From contig DDQK01000023.1 in assembly GCA_002342665.1 (NCBI GenBank), positions 1-64,000 of the forward strand: 64,000 nucleotides of DNA. The letters run 5' to 3'. The position numbers were made by a program, and so were the translations under genes. The notes beneath the pieces are model-generated. The model was not told the DNA's origin. It did no database searches and saw only the letters and a list, made by a program, of their open reading frames with translations. Below are positions 44,556 through 52,378 of the stretch, piece after piece. The stretch's first letter is position 1. Each line of letters starts with the position of its first letter. This DNA is from Prevotella sp. UBA2444 (lineage in GTDB: Bacteria; Bacteroidota; Bacteroidia; Bacteroidales; Bacteroidaceae).

Positions 44556-46894
44556 TTGAAGAAGTTCCACGAAACGCCCAGGTGCAGCACAGAGCCGTTG
44601 GTGGGGTAGTGGGGGGTTAAAAACTTCTTGCGGTTACCACTGCCGTTGGCAACGTTGGTCATCATCACAAAGAAGCGGACGCCCTTGAGCTTCAAGTTGG
44701 CATAGACGTCGACGAACGGATATTCACCAATTTCCACGCGACTGCTCTCATTCTGCTGGATGGCAAACTGGTTGATCATCGGACAGAAGTCGGGGGCGTA
44801 GTATTTTGTGAACCAGGTGGCGTCTGCTCCCAATTCCACATTCAGCACGCGGGCAATCCTGAATTTCAGGTAGAGGTTGGTAAACACATTCAGGGTAGGC
44901 AATGGCAACACGTCCTTGTTGCTTGAGTTCTGATAGGTTATCACATTCTCCCAGTTCAGCGGGCCTAAGCGGAAATTCTGATACAGTTGGGCTGTGAGCA
45001 CGTTGATGTTGCCCGATTCCTGATATACACCTGCTGTCATATTCTTGCGTGAGCTAGTCGTTGCGTCGTAGCTCATGCCGAAGTAGGTGTAGTTTTGTAT
45101 CTCCTCCACAGCCACGCGCAGCTTGGTGTTAGTCTTTTCATAGGCGAAGATTCCCTCTATACGGGTACGTGTCTCCTTGCTCATGTCGTTATTGTCCCAC
45201 CAGAGGTTGTGCGAGTGGTAGCGGCGCTGATAGAAAGTGGGGTTCAGGCGGTGGAAGTAGGCCTTTGCCGCCAGACGTACGGTATCGCCGAAGAGGGGGA
45301 AGTTGAGGTCGGTGTTGAAGTCGAGCTTCAGCTGTCCGGCATCCTCGCCAACAGTCCAGAATTCACCCATCAGGTTGAAGTGCAGTGTCTTGCCCTGAGT
45401 TTTGCTCAACTGTCCGCCCAGGCTGATGTTGTGCTCTGTCCATCGTTCTTGGTAGAAGTTGTCATTGTCCTGTATTTCAGGCAATTCGTATCGACGGTAT
45501 TCGTGGGTGACGAAGGCTTTCAGTCCTGCCTTCATGTATTTATTGAAACCTTCGAGTAGCGCCAGTCCTAAGGTGTTCTTCACCTGTAGGTGCTTGGTAT
45601 CGTCGTAGATAGAGTCACCTGCCAGGTTCTGATAGTATGAGTCCTTATAATAGTCGGCGGGGGTATAATAGGCAATGTAGCTGCGCTTATAATTGTTGAG
45701 GTCTAACGTGTGGATGATGCTTGTCACGGGTACGTACTCGTCTTTCATCGTGGCGTCGATGGAGTCTTGTATCTCCTTGGCACGTATACTGTCACGCATG
45801 GCCTGTTCGTCGATCTGGATGCGGGTGGAGTCAATGGCCAGTTGGTGAGACTTTTCTCTGGGAGGCTCCTTGCCGGCAATGACGGCTCCCTCAGGACGAC
45901 CTTTAGGCATCACGTTGGCAGGTCGGCCCTTGGGCTTCTCGCCGGGTTTCTCCTTACCAGACTCCTTGGCCTCTTTCTCTTCTTTCTCTTTCTTGGCCTC
46001 CATCGCAAACTTGCGGGCTTTGATTTCTTCGTCAGTCATCTTTACCTTACGATAGAATCCGATGTTGTAGCGGTGGCTCAGGAAGATGTGCTGGTTGTCG
46101 TTGCGGTTCCAGTTCGCGTTGAGAGCCGTTGCGATTTCGTTGTCGGCATAGCTCTCGGTATACTGTTCCGGGTGTATCACGTATTCATCGTTGAGTATAC
46201 CACCGTTCTCTGATGCTTTCTGGTGATTGAACGAGAAAATCACGTGCATGTTGTAGCGGTCGCCTAAGTAGGAGCCGAACAGGGTGGAGTTGAAGTGCGA
46301 CGTGCTTTGGTTGCTGAAGTAGCCTCGTGCATAGTCGTAGTCGAACATGAAGCCGAATCCGAGTCGCTTGTTCGCGTTGACGGCGAATTTGGCTTGCAGG
46401 CGATCCTCACCGTTCTGCTTGTCGCCGCAGTTGTCGTAGTTCACGTAGGTCAATGGCGAGAGGGTATTGGTGAACAAGTGTTGTTCAGGCTCCCTGAAGA
46501 AGAAACTGTAGGGGTCTGTGAACATAAACGAGCTCATCTCCTTGCGGTCAATGAAGATACGGCTTAGGCGGGCTGTATAGTTGTTGCCGGTGGTGTTGTA
46601 TTCACCGTAGAAGCCTGTGTTGAGCGTTGTGTTCGGATAGAGGTGGGCCAGGGTGTCGGGTACGGCTGGGATGACGTTGCCGAACTTCCTGTCGACAGTC
46701 CACGTCTTCAGTCCCTTGGGTATCTCCTTGTTGTGGTTGGTGGTATCATTGTTGTGCTTGTTGAAGTTCTGGTTACGCTGCGTGATGTTGCCGCTTTCGT
46801 CTATCTGGTTGTATACGTCCTGGGCAGATGCAGTGAATAGTGAATAGTGAATAGTGAATAGTATTGCCATCACTCTCCATGTCCATCTGTTCAT
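44552..46894 (-). CDS. Putative outer-membrane porin/barrel protein
   Basis: This 780-residue protein starts MNRWTWRVMAILFTIHYSLF and has signal cleavage after TASA. Strands rich in Y, N and F continue to a C-terminal phenylalanine-rich end (GVSWNFF), the mark of outer-membrane barrels. A charged, lysine/glutamate- and proline-rich insert lies near residues 290-370. The family resembles the putative porin group of Bacteroidetes. The core of its signal peptide is encoded by tandem 7-base repeats (46832-46862). An ATG six codons upstream is an alternative start. Confidence 0.8.
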   Translation of the reverse strand: MNRWTWRVMAILFTIHYSLFTASAQDVYNQIDESGNITQRNQNFNKHNNDTTNHNKEIPKGLKTWTVDRKFGNVIPAVPDTLAHLYPNTTLNTGFYGEYNTTGNNYTARLSRIFIDRKEMSSFMFTDPYSFFFREPEQHLFTNTLSPLTYVNYDNCGDKQNGEDRLQAKFAVNANKRLGFGFMFDYDYARGYFSNQSTSHFNSTLFGSYLGDRYNMHVIFSFNHQKASENGGILNDEYVIHPEQYTESYADNEIATALNANWNRNDNQHIFLSHRYNIGFYRKVKMTDEEIKARKFAMEAKKEKEEKEAKESGKEKPGEKPKGRPANVMPKGRPEGAVIAGKEPPREKSHQLAIDSTRIQIDEQAMRDSIRAKEIQDSIDATMKDEYVPVTSIIHTLDLNNYKRSYIAYYTPADYYKDSYYQNLAGDSIYDDTKHLQVKNTLGLALLEGFNKYMKAGLKAFVTHEYRRYELPEIQDNDNFYQERWTEHNISLGGQLSKTQGKTLHFNLMGEFWTVGEDAGQLKLDFNTDLNFPLFGDTVRLAAKAYFHRLNPTFYQRRYHSHNLWWDNNDMSKETRTRIEGIFAYEKTNTKLRVAVEEIQNYTYFGMSYDATTSSRKNMTAGVYQESGNINVLTAQLYQNFRLGPLNWENVITYQNSSNKDVLPLPTLNVFTNLYLKFRIARVLNVELGADATWFTKYYAPDFCPMINQFAIQQNESSRVEIGEYPFVDVYANLKLKGVRFFVMMTNVANGSGNRKKFLTPHYPTNGSVLHLGVSWNFFN
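46832..46862 (-). repeat. Tandem 7-base repeat inside the porin signal peptide
   Basis: Four units of GTGAATA on the plus strand (TATTCAC on the coding strand) encode the hydrophobic stretch LFTIHYSLFT. Seven is not a multiple of three, so gain or loss of one unit would shift the reading frame. A shorter related run, ACTATTC, occurs near 46914. Confidence 0.8.
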
Positions 46895-46923
46895 CTTTGT
46901 ATCCTTTCTCATTTCACTATTCA

Positions 46924-47097
46924 CTACTTCATCATTCTTAGTGCCGACTCTGCTATCTTTACCACCATTGCCAGAAGGATGATGTAGAGTCCCAAATCAT
47001 GCTTCGACTCACTCTTCTGCACGAAGAAGATGATGCCCACGACGGCCATCACCATGAAGATGATGTTGAGCCAGTTGCGTATCAAGTCCTTGTTCAT
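46924..47097 (-). CDS. Small membrane protein
   Basis: This 57-residue protein starts MNKDLIRNWLNIIFMVMAVV and has two hydrophobic helices separated by QKSESKHDLG. I do not recognise a family; similar short proteins occur beside putative porin genes in Bacteroidetes. It lies 15 bases after the DUF4468 gene and 29 bases before the porin start, so the three are probably on one transcript. Confidence 0.6.
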   Translation of the reverse strand: MNKDLIRNWLNIIFMVMAVVGIIFFVQKSESKHDLGLYIILLAMVVKIAESALRMMK

Positions 47098-47112
47098 CGG
47101 TGATGCCAATAG

Positions 47113-47733
47113 TTATTTGCTTGCGTTAAGCAGGGCGTTAAACTTGTTGAATATAAAGTCTTTACGGTCGATTGTCTTACGGCGGAATTTGCCAGAGACA
47201 GGATATAGCCTGGTGCGCTTTTTGTTGACGGCATACTTGTCGGTGATCCACTCTTCGGCGATATACTTGATGGGCTTGCGCTCGGTGTCGTAGTTGTAAT
47301 AGATGCGCGTCATCTCTATTTCAGCCTTGCCGTCAGTACAGGTGCAGAGCAGCTGAAAACTGAACTGGGTACGGTCGAGTGAGAGGGCAACGCTCTTGAA
47401 TACGAGCCACTCGTGGTAGACTGCCCCCAGCTTATGATGCTCACGGTCCTGAATGGCCACATTGCTGTATTCCAGTTGGTTGTCCTCAGTTGTCATCTTT
47501 GTCAACTGAGCCAACAGAATGTCGTAGATCTGGTCTGCCGACTTGCCGGGAGCCTCGATGGTGGTAACCCATGTCACCTTACCGTCTACCAGGGGTACGG
47601 CGTCTTTCGCCAGATACTTGGCATTGGGATTACTCTTTTCCACGGGGTCCTGTTCTATACGCTCCCAGGTGTTGTCCTGGGCACTCATTGCCGTCGGCAT
47701 TGCCAGCATGAGGGCTATTAGAAATTTCTTCAT
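47113..47733 (-). CDS. DUF4468 domain protein, exported
   Basis: This 206-residue protein has the signal peptide MKKFLIALMLAMPTAMSA. Its domain (about residues 25-150, including LVDGKVTWVTTIEAPGKSAD) fits DUF4468, a Bacteroidetes family with an alpha/beta fold of unknown role, probably periplasmic. It is the first gene of the unit leading to the porin and has a promoter box at 47761-47768. Confidence 0.8.
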   Translation of the reverse strand: MKKFLIALMLAMPTAMSAQDNTWERIEQDPVEKSNPNAKYLAKDAVPLVDGKVTWVTTIEAPGKSADQIYDILLAQLTKMTTEDNQLEYSNVAIQDREHHKLGAVYHEWLVFKSVALSLDRTQFSFQLLCTCTDGKAEIEMTRIYYNYDTERKPIKYIAEEWITDKYAVNKKRTRLYPVSGKFRRKTIDRKDFIFNKFNALLNASK

Positions 47734-47760
47734 ATCGCGTTCTTAATTATAAATACCGCG

Positions 47761-47768
47761 CAAAAGTA
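47761..47768 (-). promoter_or_regulatory. Promoter box of the DUF4468-porin unit
   Basis: On the minus strand this reads TACTTTTG, 27 bases upstream of the DUF4468 start. Confidence 0.6.
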
Positions 47769-47790
47769 CAAAGATTTTTTCATTTCTCGG

Positions 47791-47820
47791 CACGGATTAC
47801 ACGGATTAACACGGATTTTA
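47791..47820. repeat. Tandem CACGGATTA repeat
   Basis: Three units of about ten bases (cacggatta, cacggattaa, cacggatttt) lie between the uvrB end and the DUF4468 promoter. Function is unknown. Confidence 0.6.
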
Positions 47821-47845
47821 TGATTTTTCACTATTCATTCCCCTT

Positions 47846-49882
47846 TTACTTCAGCTCCAACTCTTTCTGCAGGGCAAGAATTTCGTCACGATACTGTGCT
47901 GCCTGCAGGAAGTCGAACTGCTTGGCAGCCTCCTTCATGAGTTTAGTACGCTCGGCGATGTACTTCTCTAACTGCGGGCGTGTCATGTGCTCCACTATGG
48001 GGTCGCTTGTCAGCATAGCGCCATCATTATTTGACTCAGCAGCCATTCCCGCGCGGCGCAGTTCCTTCACGTCGGAGCGCTCTTCCTGCTTCAGGCTGCC
48101 GAAGCTCAGGTTCTTCACAATCTGAGTGGGCGTGATGCCGTGTTCCTCGTTGTATTTCATCTGCTTCATCCTGCGGCGCAGGGTCTCGTCGATGGTGAGC
48201 TGCATCGATTCTGTGATGGTGTCGGCATACATAATCACCTTGCCGTTCACGTTACGGGCAGCACGTCCTGCTGTCTGTGTCAGTGAGCGATGGCTACGGA
48301 GGAAGCCCTCCTTGTCGGCATCGAGTATGGCAACAAGCGACACCTCCGGCAGGTCAAGTCCCTCGCGCAACAGATTCACTCCCACCAGCACATCGTAGAC
48401 ACCTTGTCTGAGGTCGGAGAGTATCTTCACGCGGTCGAGTGTAGCCACGTCGCTGTGGATATAGGCGGTTCTTACGCCATGGTTCAGTAGATATTCGCTC
48501 AGTTCCTCGGCCATACGCTTGGTCAGTGTCGTTACCAACACGCGTTCATTGCGGTGGCTGCGGGTTAGTATCTCGTCCATCAGGTCGTCTATCTGGTTTT
48601 CGCTTTTGCGTATCTCTATCTCGGGGTCAAGCAGGCCGGTAGGACGAATCACCTGCTCCACCACCACTCCCTCGGACTCCTGTAGCTCGTAGTCGGCAGG
48701 GGTGGCACTGACGTAGATCACCTGGTTGATTTGCTCGTGGAACTCCTCGAAGGTCAGCGGACGGTTGTCGAAGGCTGCTGGCAAACGGAAGCCGTACTCC
48801 ACGAGGTTGGTCTTTCGGGCACGGTCGCCTCCGTACATAGCCCTGATCTGGGGCACGCTGACGTGGCTCTCATCGATGATGAGCAGATAGTCGTCGGGGA
48901 AGAAATCGAACAGACAATAGGGGCGTTCGCCTGCCTTACGTCCGTCAAAATAGCGGGAGTAGTTCTCGATGCCCGAGCAGTGGCCGAGTTCCTTGATCAT
49001 TTCCATGTCGTATTCCACGCGTTCCTTGATGCGCTGTGCCTTGTATGGGTCGCCCATCTCTTCGAAGAAGGCCACCTGCTTCACCAGGTCGTCTTGTATC
49101 TGACGGATAGCGATATTGGTCTGTTCCTGTGAGGTCATGAAGAGATTGGCAGGATAGAGCTTGTACTCTTCGAAACGGGCCAGACGGTCGAAGGTCACGG
49201 CATCCACTTCCTCCAGGGCATCTACCTCGTCGTCCCAGAAGGTGATGCGGAGCACTACCTCAGAGTAGGCCATAAATACATCGACGGTATCGCCCTTCAC
49301 CCGGAAATTGCCGCGCTGAAGGTCAATGTCGTTACGGACGTATAGCGCACTTACTAAATTCCTTAACAGTTGGTTGCGGTCGAGCTTCTGGCCTACATGC
49401 AGACTGATGACGTTCTCCTGCAGGGCAATGGGACTGCCCATACCGTAGATGCATGATACGGATGATACTACGACGACATCCTGACGGCCTGACAACAAGT
49501 CGCTTACAGCAGAGAGACGCAGACGGTCTATCTCGTCGTTGATGGCCAGATCCTTCTCGATGTAGATATCACTTGCAGGCAGATAGGCTTCTGGCTGATA
49601 GTAGTCATAATAGCTGACATAATAGTCGACGGCATTCTCAGGGAAGAAACCTTTCATCTCGTCGTAGAGCTGGGCAGCAAGCGTCTTGTTGTGGCTCAAG
49701 ATAAGGGTCGGACGGTTGACGTTGGCTATCACGTTGGCCATCGTAAACGTCTTACCCGAGCCGGTGACACCCAACAGTACCTGCGACTGGTCTCCCCGTC
49801 GTAGTCCTTCTGTCAGTTGTCGGATGGCTTCAGGCTGGTCTCCTGTAGGCTGATAAGGTGAAGTAAGTTTAAATTCGCTCAT
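47846..49882 (-). CDS. uvrB: Excinuclease ABC subunit B
   Basis: This 678-residue helicase-like protein verifies DNA damage in nucleotide excision repair and recruits UvrC. Walker A is GVTGSGKTFTMANV. The damage-binding beta hairpin region is YYDYYQPEAYLPASDIYIEK. Helicase motifs include DESHV and the C-terminal QTAGRAARNVNGKVIMYAD. The UVR motif closes the protein (EKYIAERTKLMKEAAKQFDF). The ATG giving MSEFKLTSPYQPTGDQP is used; 10 codons upstream would overlap the promoter. Confidence 0.97.
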   Translation of the reverse strand: MSEFKLTSPYQPTGDQPEAIRQLTEGLRRGDQSQVLLGVTGSGKTFTMANVIANVNRPTLILSHNKTLAAQLYDEMKGFFPENAVDYYVSYYDYYQPEAYLPASDIYIEKDLAINDEIDRLRLSAVSDLLSGRQDVVVVSSVSCIYGMGSPIALQENVISLHVGQKLDRNQLLRNLVSALYVRNDIDLQRGNFRVKGDTVDVFMAYSEVVLRITFWDDEVDALEEVDAVTFDRLARFEEYKLYPANLFMTSQEQTNIAIRQIQDDLVKQVAFFEEMGDPYKAQRIKERVEYDMEMIKELGHCSGIENYSRYFDGRKAGERPYCLFDFFPDDYLLIIDESHVSVPQIRAMYGGDRARKTNLVEYGFRLPAAFDNRPLTFEEFHEQINQVIYVSATPADYELQESEGVVVEQVIRPTGLLDPEIEIRKSENQIDDLMDEILTRSHRNERVLVTTLTKRMAEELSEYLLNHGVRTAYIHSDVATLDRVKILSDLRQGVYDVLVGVNLLREGLDLPEVSLVAILDADKEGFLRSHRSLTQTAGRAARNVNGKVIMYADTITESMQLTIDETLRRRMKQMKYNEEHGITPTQIVKNLSFGSLKQEERSDVKELRRAGMAAESNNDGAMLTSDPIVEHMTRPQLEKYIAERTKLMKEAAKQFDFLQAAQYRDEILALQKELELK

Positions 49883-49891
49883 AACAAGGTG

Positions 49892-49899
49892 CAAAGGTA
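49892..49899 (-). promoter_or_regulatory. Promoter box of uvrB
   Basis: On the minus strand TACCTTTG followed by CACC sits 9 bases before the ATG, implying a very short leader. The heptamer repeat at 49911-49937 lies directly upstream. Confidence 0.6.
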
Positions 49900-49910
49900 C
49901 AAAAAAATCC

Positions 49911-49937
49911 ATAATTCATAATTCATAATTCATAATT
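49911..49937. repeat. AATTCAT heptamer repeat between uvrB and bamD
   Basis: ATAATTCATAATTCATAATT and further units form about 3.5 tandem copies of a 7-base word in the divergent promoter region. The same word, in the reverse orientation, recurs in the valS-mazG promoter region. Confidence 0.75.
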
Positions 49938-49973
49938 TTCTTCAAAAACCTTTGCCGTTTGCGTGAAAATCAG

Positions 49974-49981
49974 TAACTTTG
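49974..49981 (+). promoter_or_regulatory. Promoter box of bamD
   Basis: TAACTTTG matches TAnnTTTG, 9 bases upstream of the bamD ATG, implying a very short leader. Confidence 0.55.
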
Positions 49982-49990
49982 CACCCCGAT

Positions 49991-50818
49991 ATGAAGAAAT
50001 GTATCATAATAGGTTCGTGCGCGCTCATGCTCTTGACGAGTTGCGCCGGAGAATTCAACAAGGTATACAAGTCTACTGATAATGCCTACAAGTATGAGTA
50101 TGCCAAAGAGCAGTTCGCACTGGGCAAGTTTCAGAAGGCTGCTTCGTTGCTTGAGCAATTGGTGACCGTCAAGAAGGGTACCGACGATGCTCAGGAGTGT
50201 CTCTACATGCTGGCGATGGCACAATTCTGCAATGCTGACTTCGACGCCGCTTCGGCCACGTTCAAGAAGTATGTCAGCAGCTATCCTCGTGGACTCTATG
50301 CCGAGTCGGCAAGTCTCTACGTAGGCAACTCGCTCTACCAGAGTGCACCGGAACCGCGACTCGACCAGACTCCTACCATCGGAGCCATCAATGCCTATCA
50401 GCAGTTCCTCGACCTCTATCCTGATTCCAAGCTGCGCGCTGAGGCCCAGAAACGACTCTACGAGTTGCAGGATAAGCTCATCATGAAGGAATTCTTTTCG
50501 GCTGAGCTCTACTACAACCTCGGGGGGTATTTCGGCAACATCAACAAGAACGACGAGAGCAACTACACCTCGTGTATCATCACTGCTCAGAATGCGCTGA
50601 AGAACTATCCTTACTGTAAGAACCGGGAGGACTTTGCCTTGCTCATCATGAAGAGCAAGTTTGAACTGGCAGAGAACTCTACCGAAGACAAGCGCATCGA
50701 CCGTTATCGCGATGCTGAGGACGAGTGCTACGGATTCATCAATGAGTATCCCGACTCTAAGAACATCCGTCTGGCTGAGCGCTTCATCGCCAAATGCAAG
50801 AAGGTCATTAAGGACTGA
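49991..50818 (+). CDS. bamD: Outer membrane assembly lipoprotein BamD
   Basis: This 275-residue lipoprotein has the signal MKKCIIIGSCALMLLTSC, with the lipid-bearing cysteine at residue 18. Five or so TPR-like repeats follow (YEYAKEQFALGKFQKAASLL onward), including YPDSKLRAEAQKRLYELQDK. It belongs to the BAM complex that inserts barrel proteins in the outer membrane. It is followed after 38 bases by the omega subunit gene. Confidence 0.9.
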   Translation: MKKCIIIGSCALMLLTSCAGEFNKVYKSTDNAYKYEYAKEQFALGKFQKAASLLEQLVTVKKGTDDAQECLYMLAMAQFCNADFDAASATFKKYVSSYPRGLYAESASLYVGNSLYQSAPEPRLDQTPTIGAINAYQQFLDLYPDSKLRAEAQKRLYELQDKLIMKEFFSAELYYNLGGYFGNINKNDESNYTSCIITAQNALKNYPYCKNREDFALLIMKSKFELAENSTEDKRIDRYRDAEDECYGFINEYPDSKNIRLAERFIAKCKKVIKD

Positions 50819-50856
50819 AATCGTAAAAAACGTCAATTAGTAAATTCGTCAAATAT

Positions 50857-51195
50857 ATGGACTACAAGAAATCAAAAGCACCGGTTAACACCGTTACACG
50901 TAACATTATGGACCTTTGCCGCGACACTGACAACATCTACGAGAGTGTCGCCATCATCGCCAAGCGCGCCAATCAGATCAGCCTTCAGATCAAGGATGAC
51001 CTGTCGAAGAAGCTCGCCGAGTTCGCCTCTTACAACGATTCACTCGAGGAGGTGTTCGAGAACCGCGAGCAGATAGAGATCTCACGTTACTACGAGAAAC
51101 TGCCCAAGGCTACCTTGCTGGCTACTCAGGAGTTTATCGAGGATAAGGTTTACTGGCGCGACCCCTCCCGTGAGGCCCAGAACCAGGATATCTGA
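50857..51195 (+). CDS. RNA polymerase omega-like subunit (Rpb6/RpoZ family)
   Basis: This 112-residue protein starts MDYKKSKAPVNTVTRNIMDL and contains IAKRANQISLQIKDDLSKKL, where the omega/Rpb6 domain is expected. Omega stabilises the beta-prime subunit of RNA polymerase. In Bacteroidetes this gene often sits between bamD and a DUF4293 gene, and both neighbours are present. Confidence 0.82.
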   Translation: MDYKKSKAPVNTVTRNIMDLCRDTDNIYESVAIIAKRANQISLQIKDDLSKKLAEFASYNDSLEEVFENREQIEISRYYEKLPKATLLATQEFIEDKVYWRDPSREAQNQDI

Positions 51196-51231
51196 TGATT
51201 ATGCACTCTGCATTATTAATGATGTATTCTT

Positions 51232-51693
51232 ATGTGGCAGCGTAAACAGACGATATTCCTCGTGGTGGCTGTCATCCTGACAGTCATCACTCTCACGATG
51301 CAGATAGGCGCCTTCGATGCGGCTGGCATCAAGGTGGCTCGTGTGTACAACCTCTGGTTTACCGATCCCCTTGGCAAGCACCATTTCGATGTGTGGCCTC
51401 TCTTCGCTATCCTTCTGCCCACTGCAGCACTCGGCACCTATACCATCTTTATCTACCACAATCGCAAGGCCCAGGCACTTTTCTGCGCCCTCAATGCCCT
51501 GTTGATGGCGGGGTGGTATGTGTGTTTCTTTGTCGTTTCCCGAATGGTGGGCGACAAGTCGTGGGGAGCAGTCGACTTTCAGCCTTCGTGGCCGGCGGTG
51601 CTGCCTGCCGTAGCGCTCATCCTGTATCTGATGGCCCGAAGGGCTATCCTCGCGGATGAGAAACTCGTCAGGTCACTCGATAGAATCAGATAA
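51232..51693 (+). CDS. DUF4293 family membrane protein
   Basis: This 153-residue protein has four hydrophobic helices: after MWQRKQTIF, at FDVWPLFAILLPTAALGTYT, at ALFCALNALLMAGWYVCFFV and at AVLPAVALILYLMARRAIL. The order and the MWQRKQ start match DUF4293, whose role is unknown. It follows the omega gene by 36 bases and is closed by a strong terminator. Confidence 0.85.
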   Translation: MWQRKQTIFLVVAVILTVITLTMQIGAFDAAGIKVARVYNLWFTDPLGKHHFDVWPLFAILLPTAALGTYTIFIYHNRKAQALFCALNALLMAGWYVCFFVVSRMVGDKSWGAVDFQPSWPAVLPAVALILYLMARRAILADEKLVRSLDRIR

Positions 51694-51694
51694 C

Positions 51695-51722
51695 AGAAAT
51701 CCTCGCCGAAGCGAGGATTTCT
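51695..51722 (+). terminator. Terminator after DUF4293
   Basis: A perfect 12-base stem, AGAAATCCTCGC with GCGAGGATTTCT, has a CGAA loop and is followed by GTTTTTAT. It separates this unit from the convergent response-regulator gene. Confidence 0.9.
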
Positions 51723-51726
51723 GTTT

Positions 51727-52335
51727 TTATATCAGGTGTCGCTCAATGGCAGTCCTGACGAGCGACGACATATTAGGACATCCCAGTTTCTGCCGCATCG
51801 TCTTGGTATAGCTATGGACCGTTTCAAAGCCGAGGTTCAGTCGGTGGGCTATTTCTTTCATGGTGAAGCCCTCCACGATCAGTCGGAGTATCTCGCGCTC
51901 TCTGGATGTCAGTGCGGGAGCCGACTCACTGCCGATGAGCAGCGTTCGCGCCTCCTGGCAGACGAACTGTTTTCCACGGGCCACAGCCTCAATGCCGTCG
52001 AGGAGCTCTTTCGTACCAGTATTCTTCAGAATGTATCCGTCGGCACCGCTTTCCAGAGCCCTGCGGATGACGGTAGGCTCGGCATAGATGGTCAGTACGA
52101 TGATCTTCAGCTTGCCATAAGCCTCCTTGATCTTTGCGATGGCATCGATGCCGTCGCCATCCGGCATGGCCACATCAAGCAGCATGATGTCTGGCTGTTT
52201 GGAGGCTACCATGCTGATAGCCTCGCTGAGATTGCCAGCGATAGCCACGACTGTTGCAGCATTGCTTTCGTCGATCAGTTTCTGGATGCCTTCAGCCACC
52301 AGTCGGTGGTCGTCGGCGATGATGACGCTTATCAT
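51727..52335 (-). CDS. NarL/FixJ-type response regulator
   Basis: This 202-residue DNA-binding regulator has a receiver domain (1-120) starting MISVIIADDHRLVAEGIQKL, with the phospho-acceptor aspartate in IMLLDVAMPDGDGID. The C-terminal LuxR-type helix-turn-helix reads LTSREREILRLIVEGFTMKE and continues to VHSYTKTMRQKLG. The partner kinase gene ends 43 bases upstream. The ATG at 52335 is used; the longer frame runs through the promoter. Its promoter at 52364-52371 has a palindrome directly upstream, shared with the OmpA-family promoter, which suggests self-control. Confidence 0.93.
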   Translation of the reverse strand: MISVIIADDHRLVAEGIQKLIDESNAATVVAIAGNLSEAISMVASKQPDIMLLDVAMPDGDGIDAIAKIKEAYGKLKIIVLTIYAEPTVIRRALESGADGYILKNTGTKELLDGIEAVARGKQFVCQEARTLLIGSESAPALTSREREILRLIVEGFTMKEIAHRLNLGFETVHSYTKTMRQKLGCPNMSSLVRTAIERHLI

Positions 52336-52363
52336 GTTATGATAGGTGTATAATGATCGGCTG

Positions 52364-52371
52364 CAAAGGTA
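52364..52371 (-). promoter_or_regulatory. Promoter box of the response regulator
   Basis: On the minus strand TACCTTTG lies 28 bases upstream of the ATG. A TTG precedes it by 20 bases, directly beside the palindrome at 52396-52409. Confidence 0.65.
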
Positions 52372-52378
52372 CGCAATT

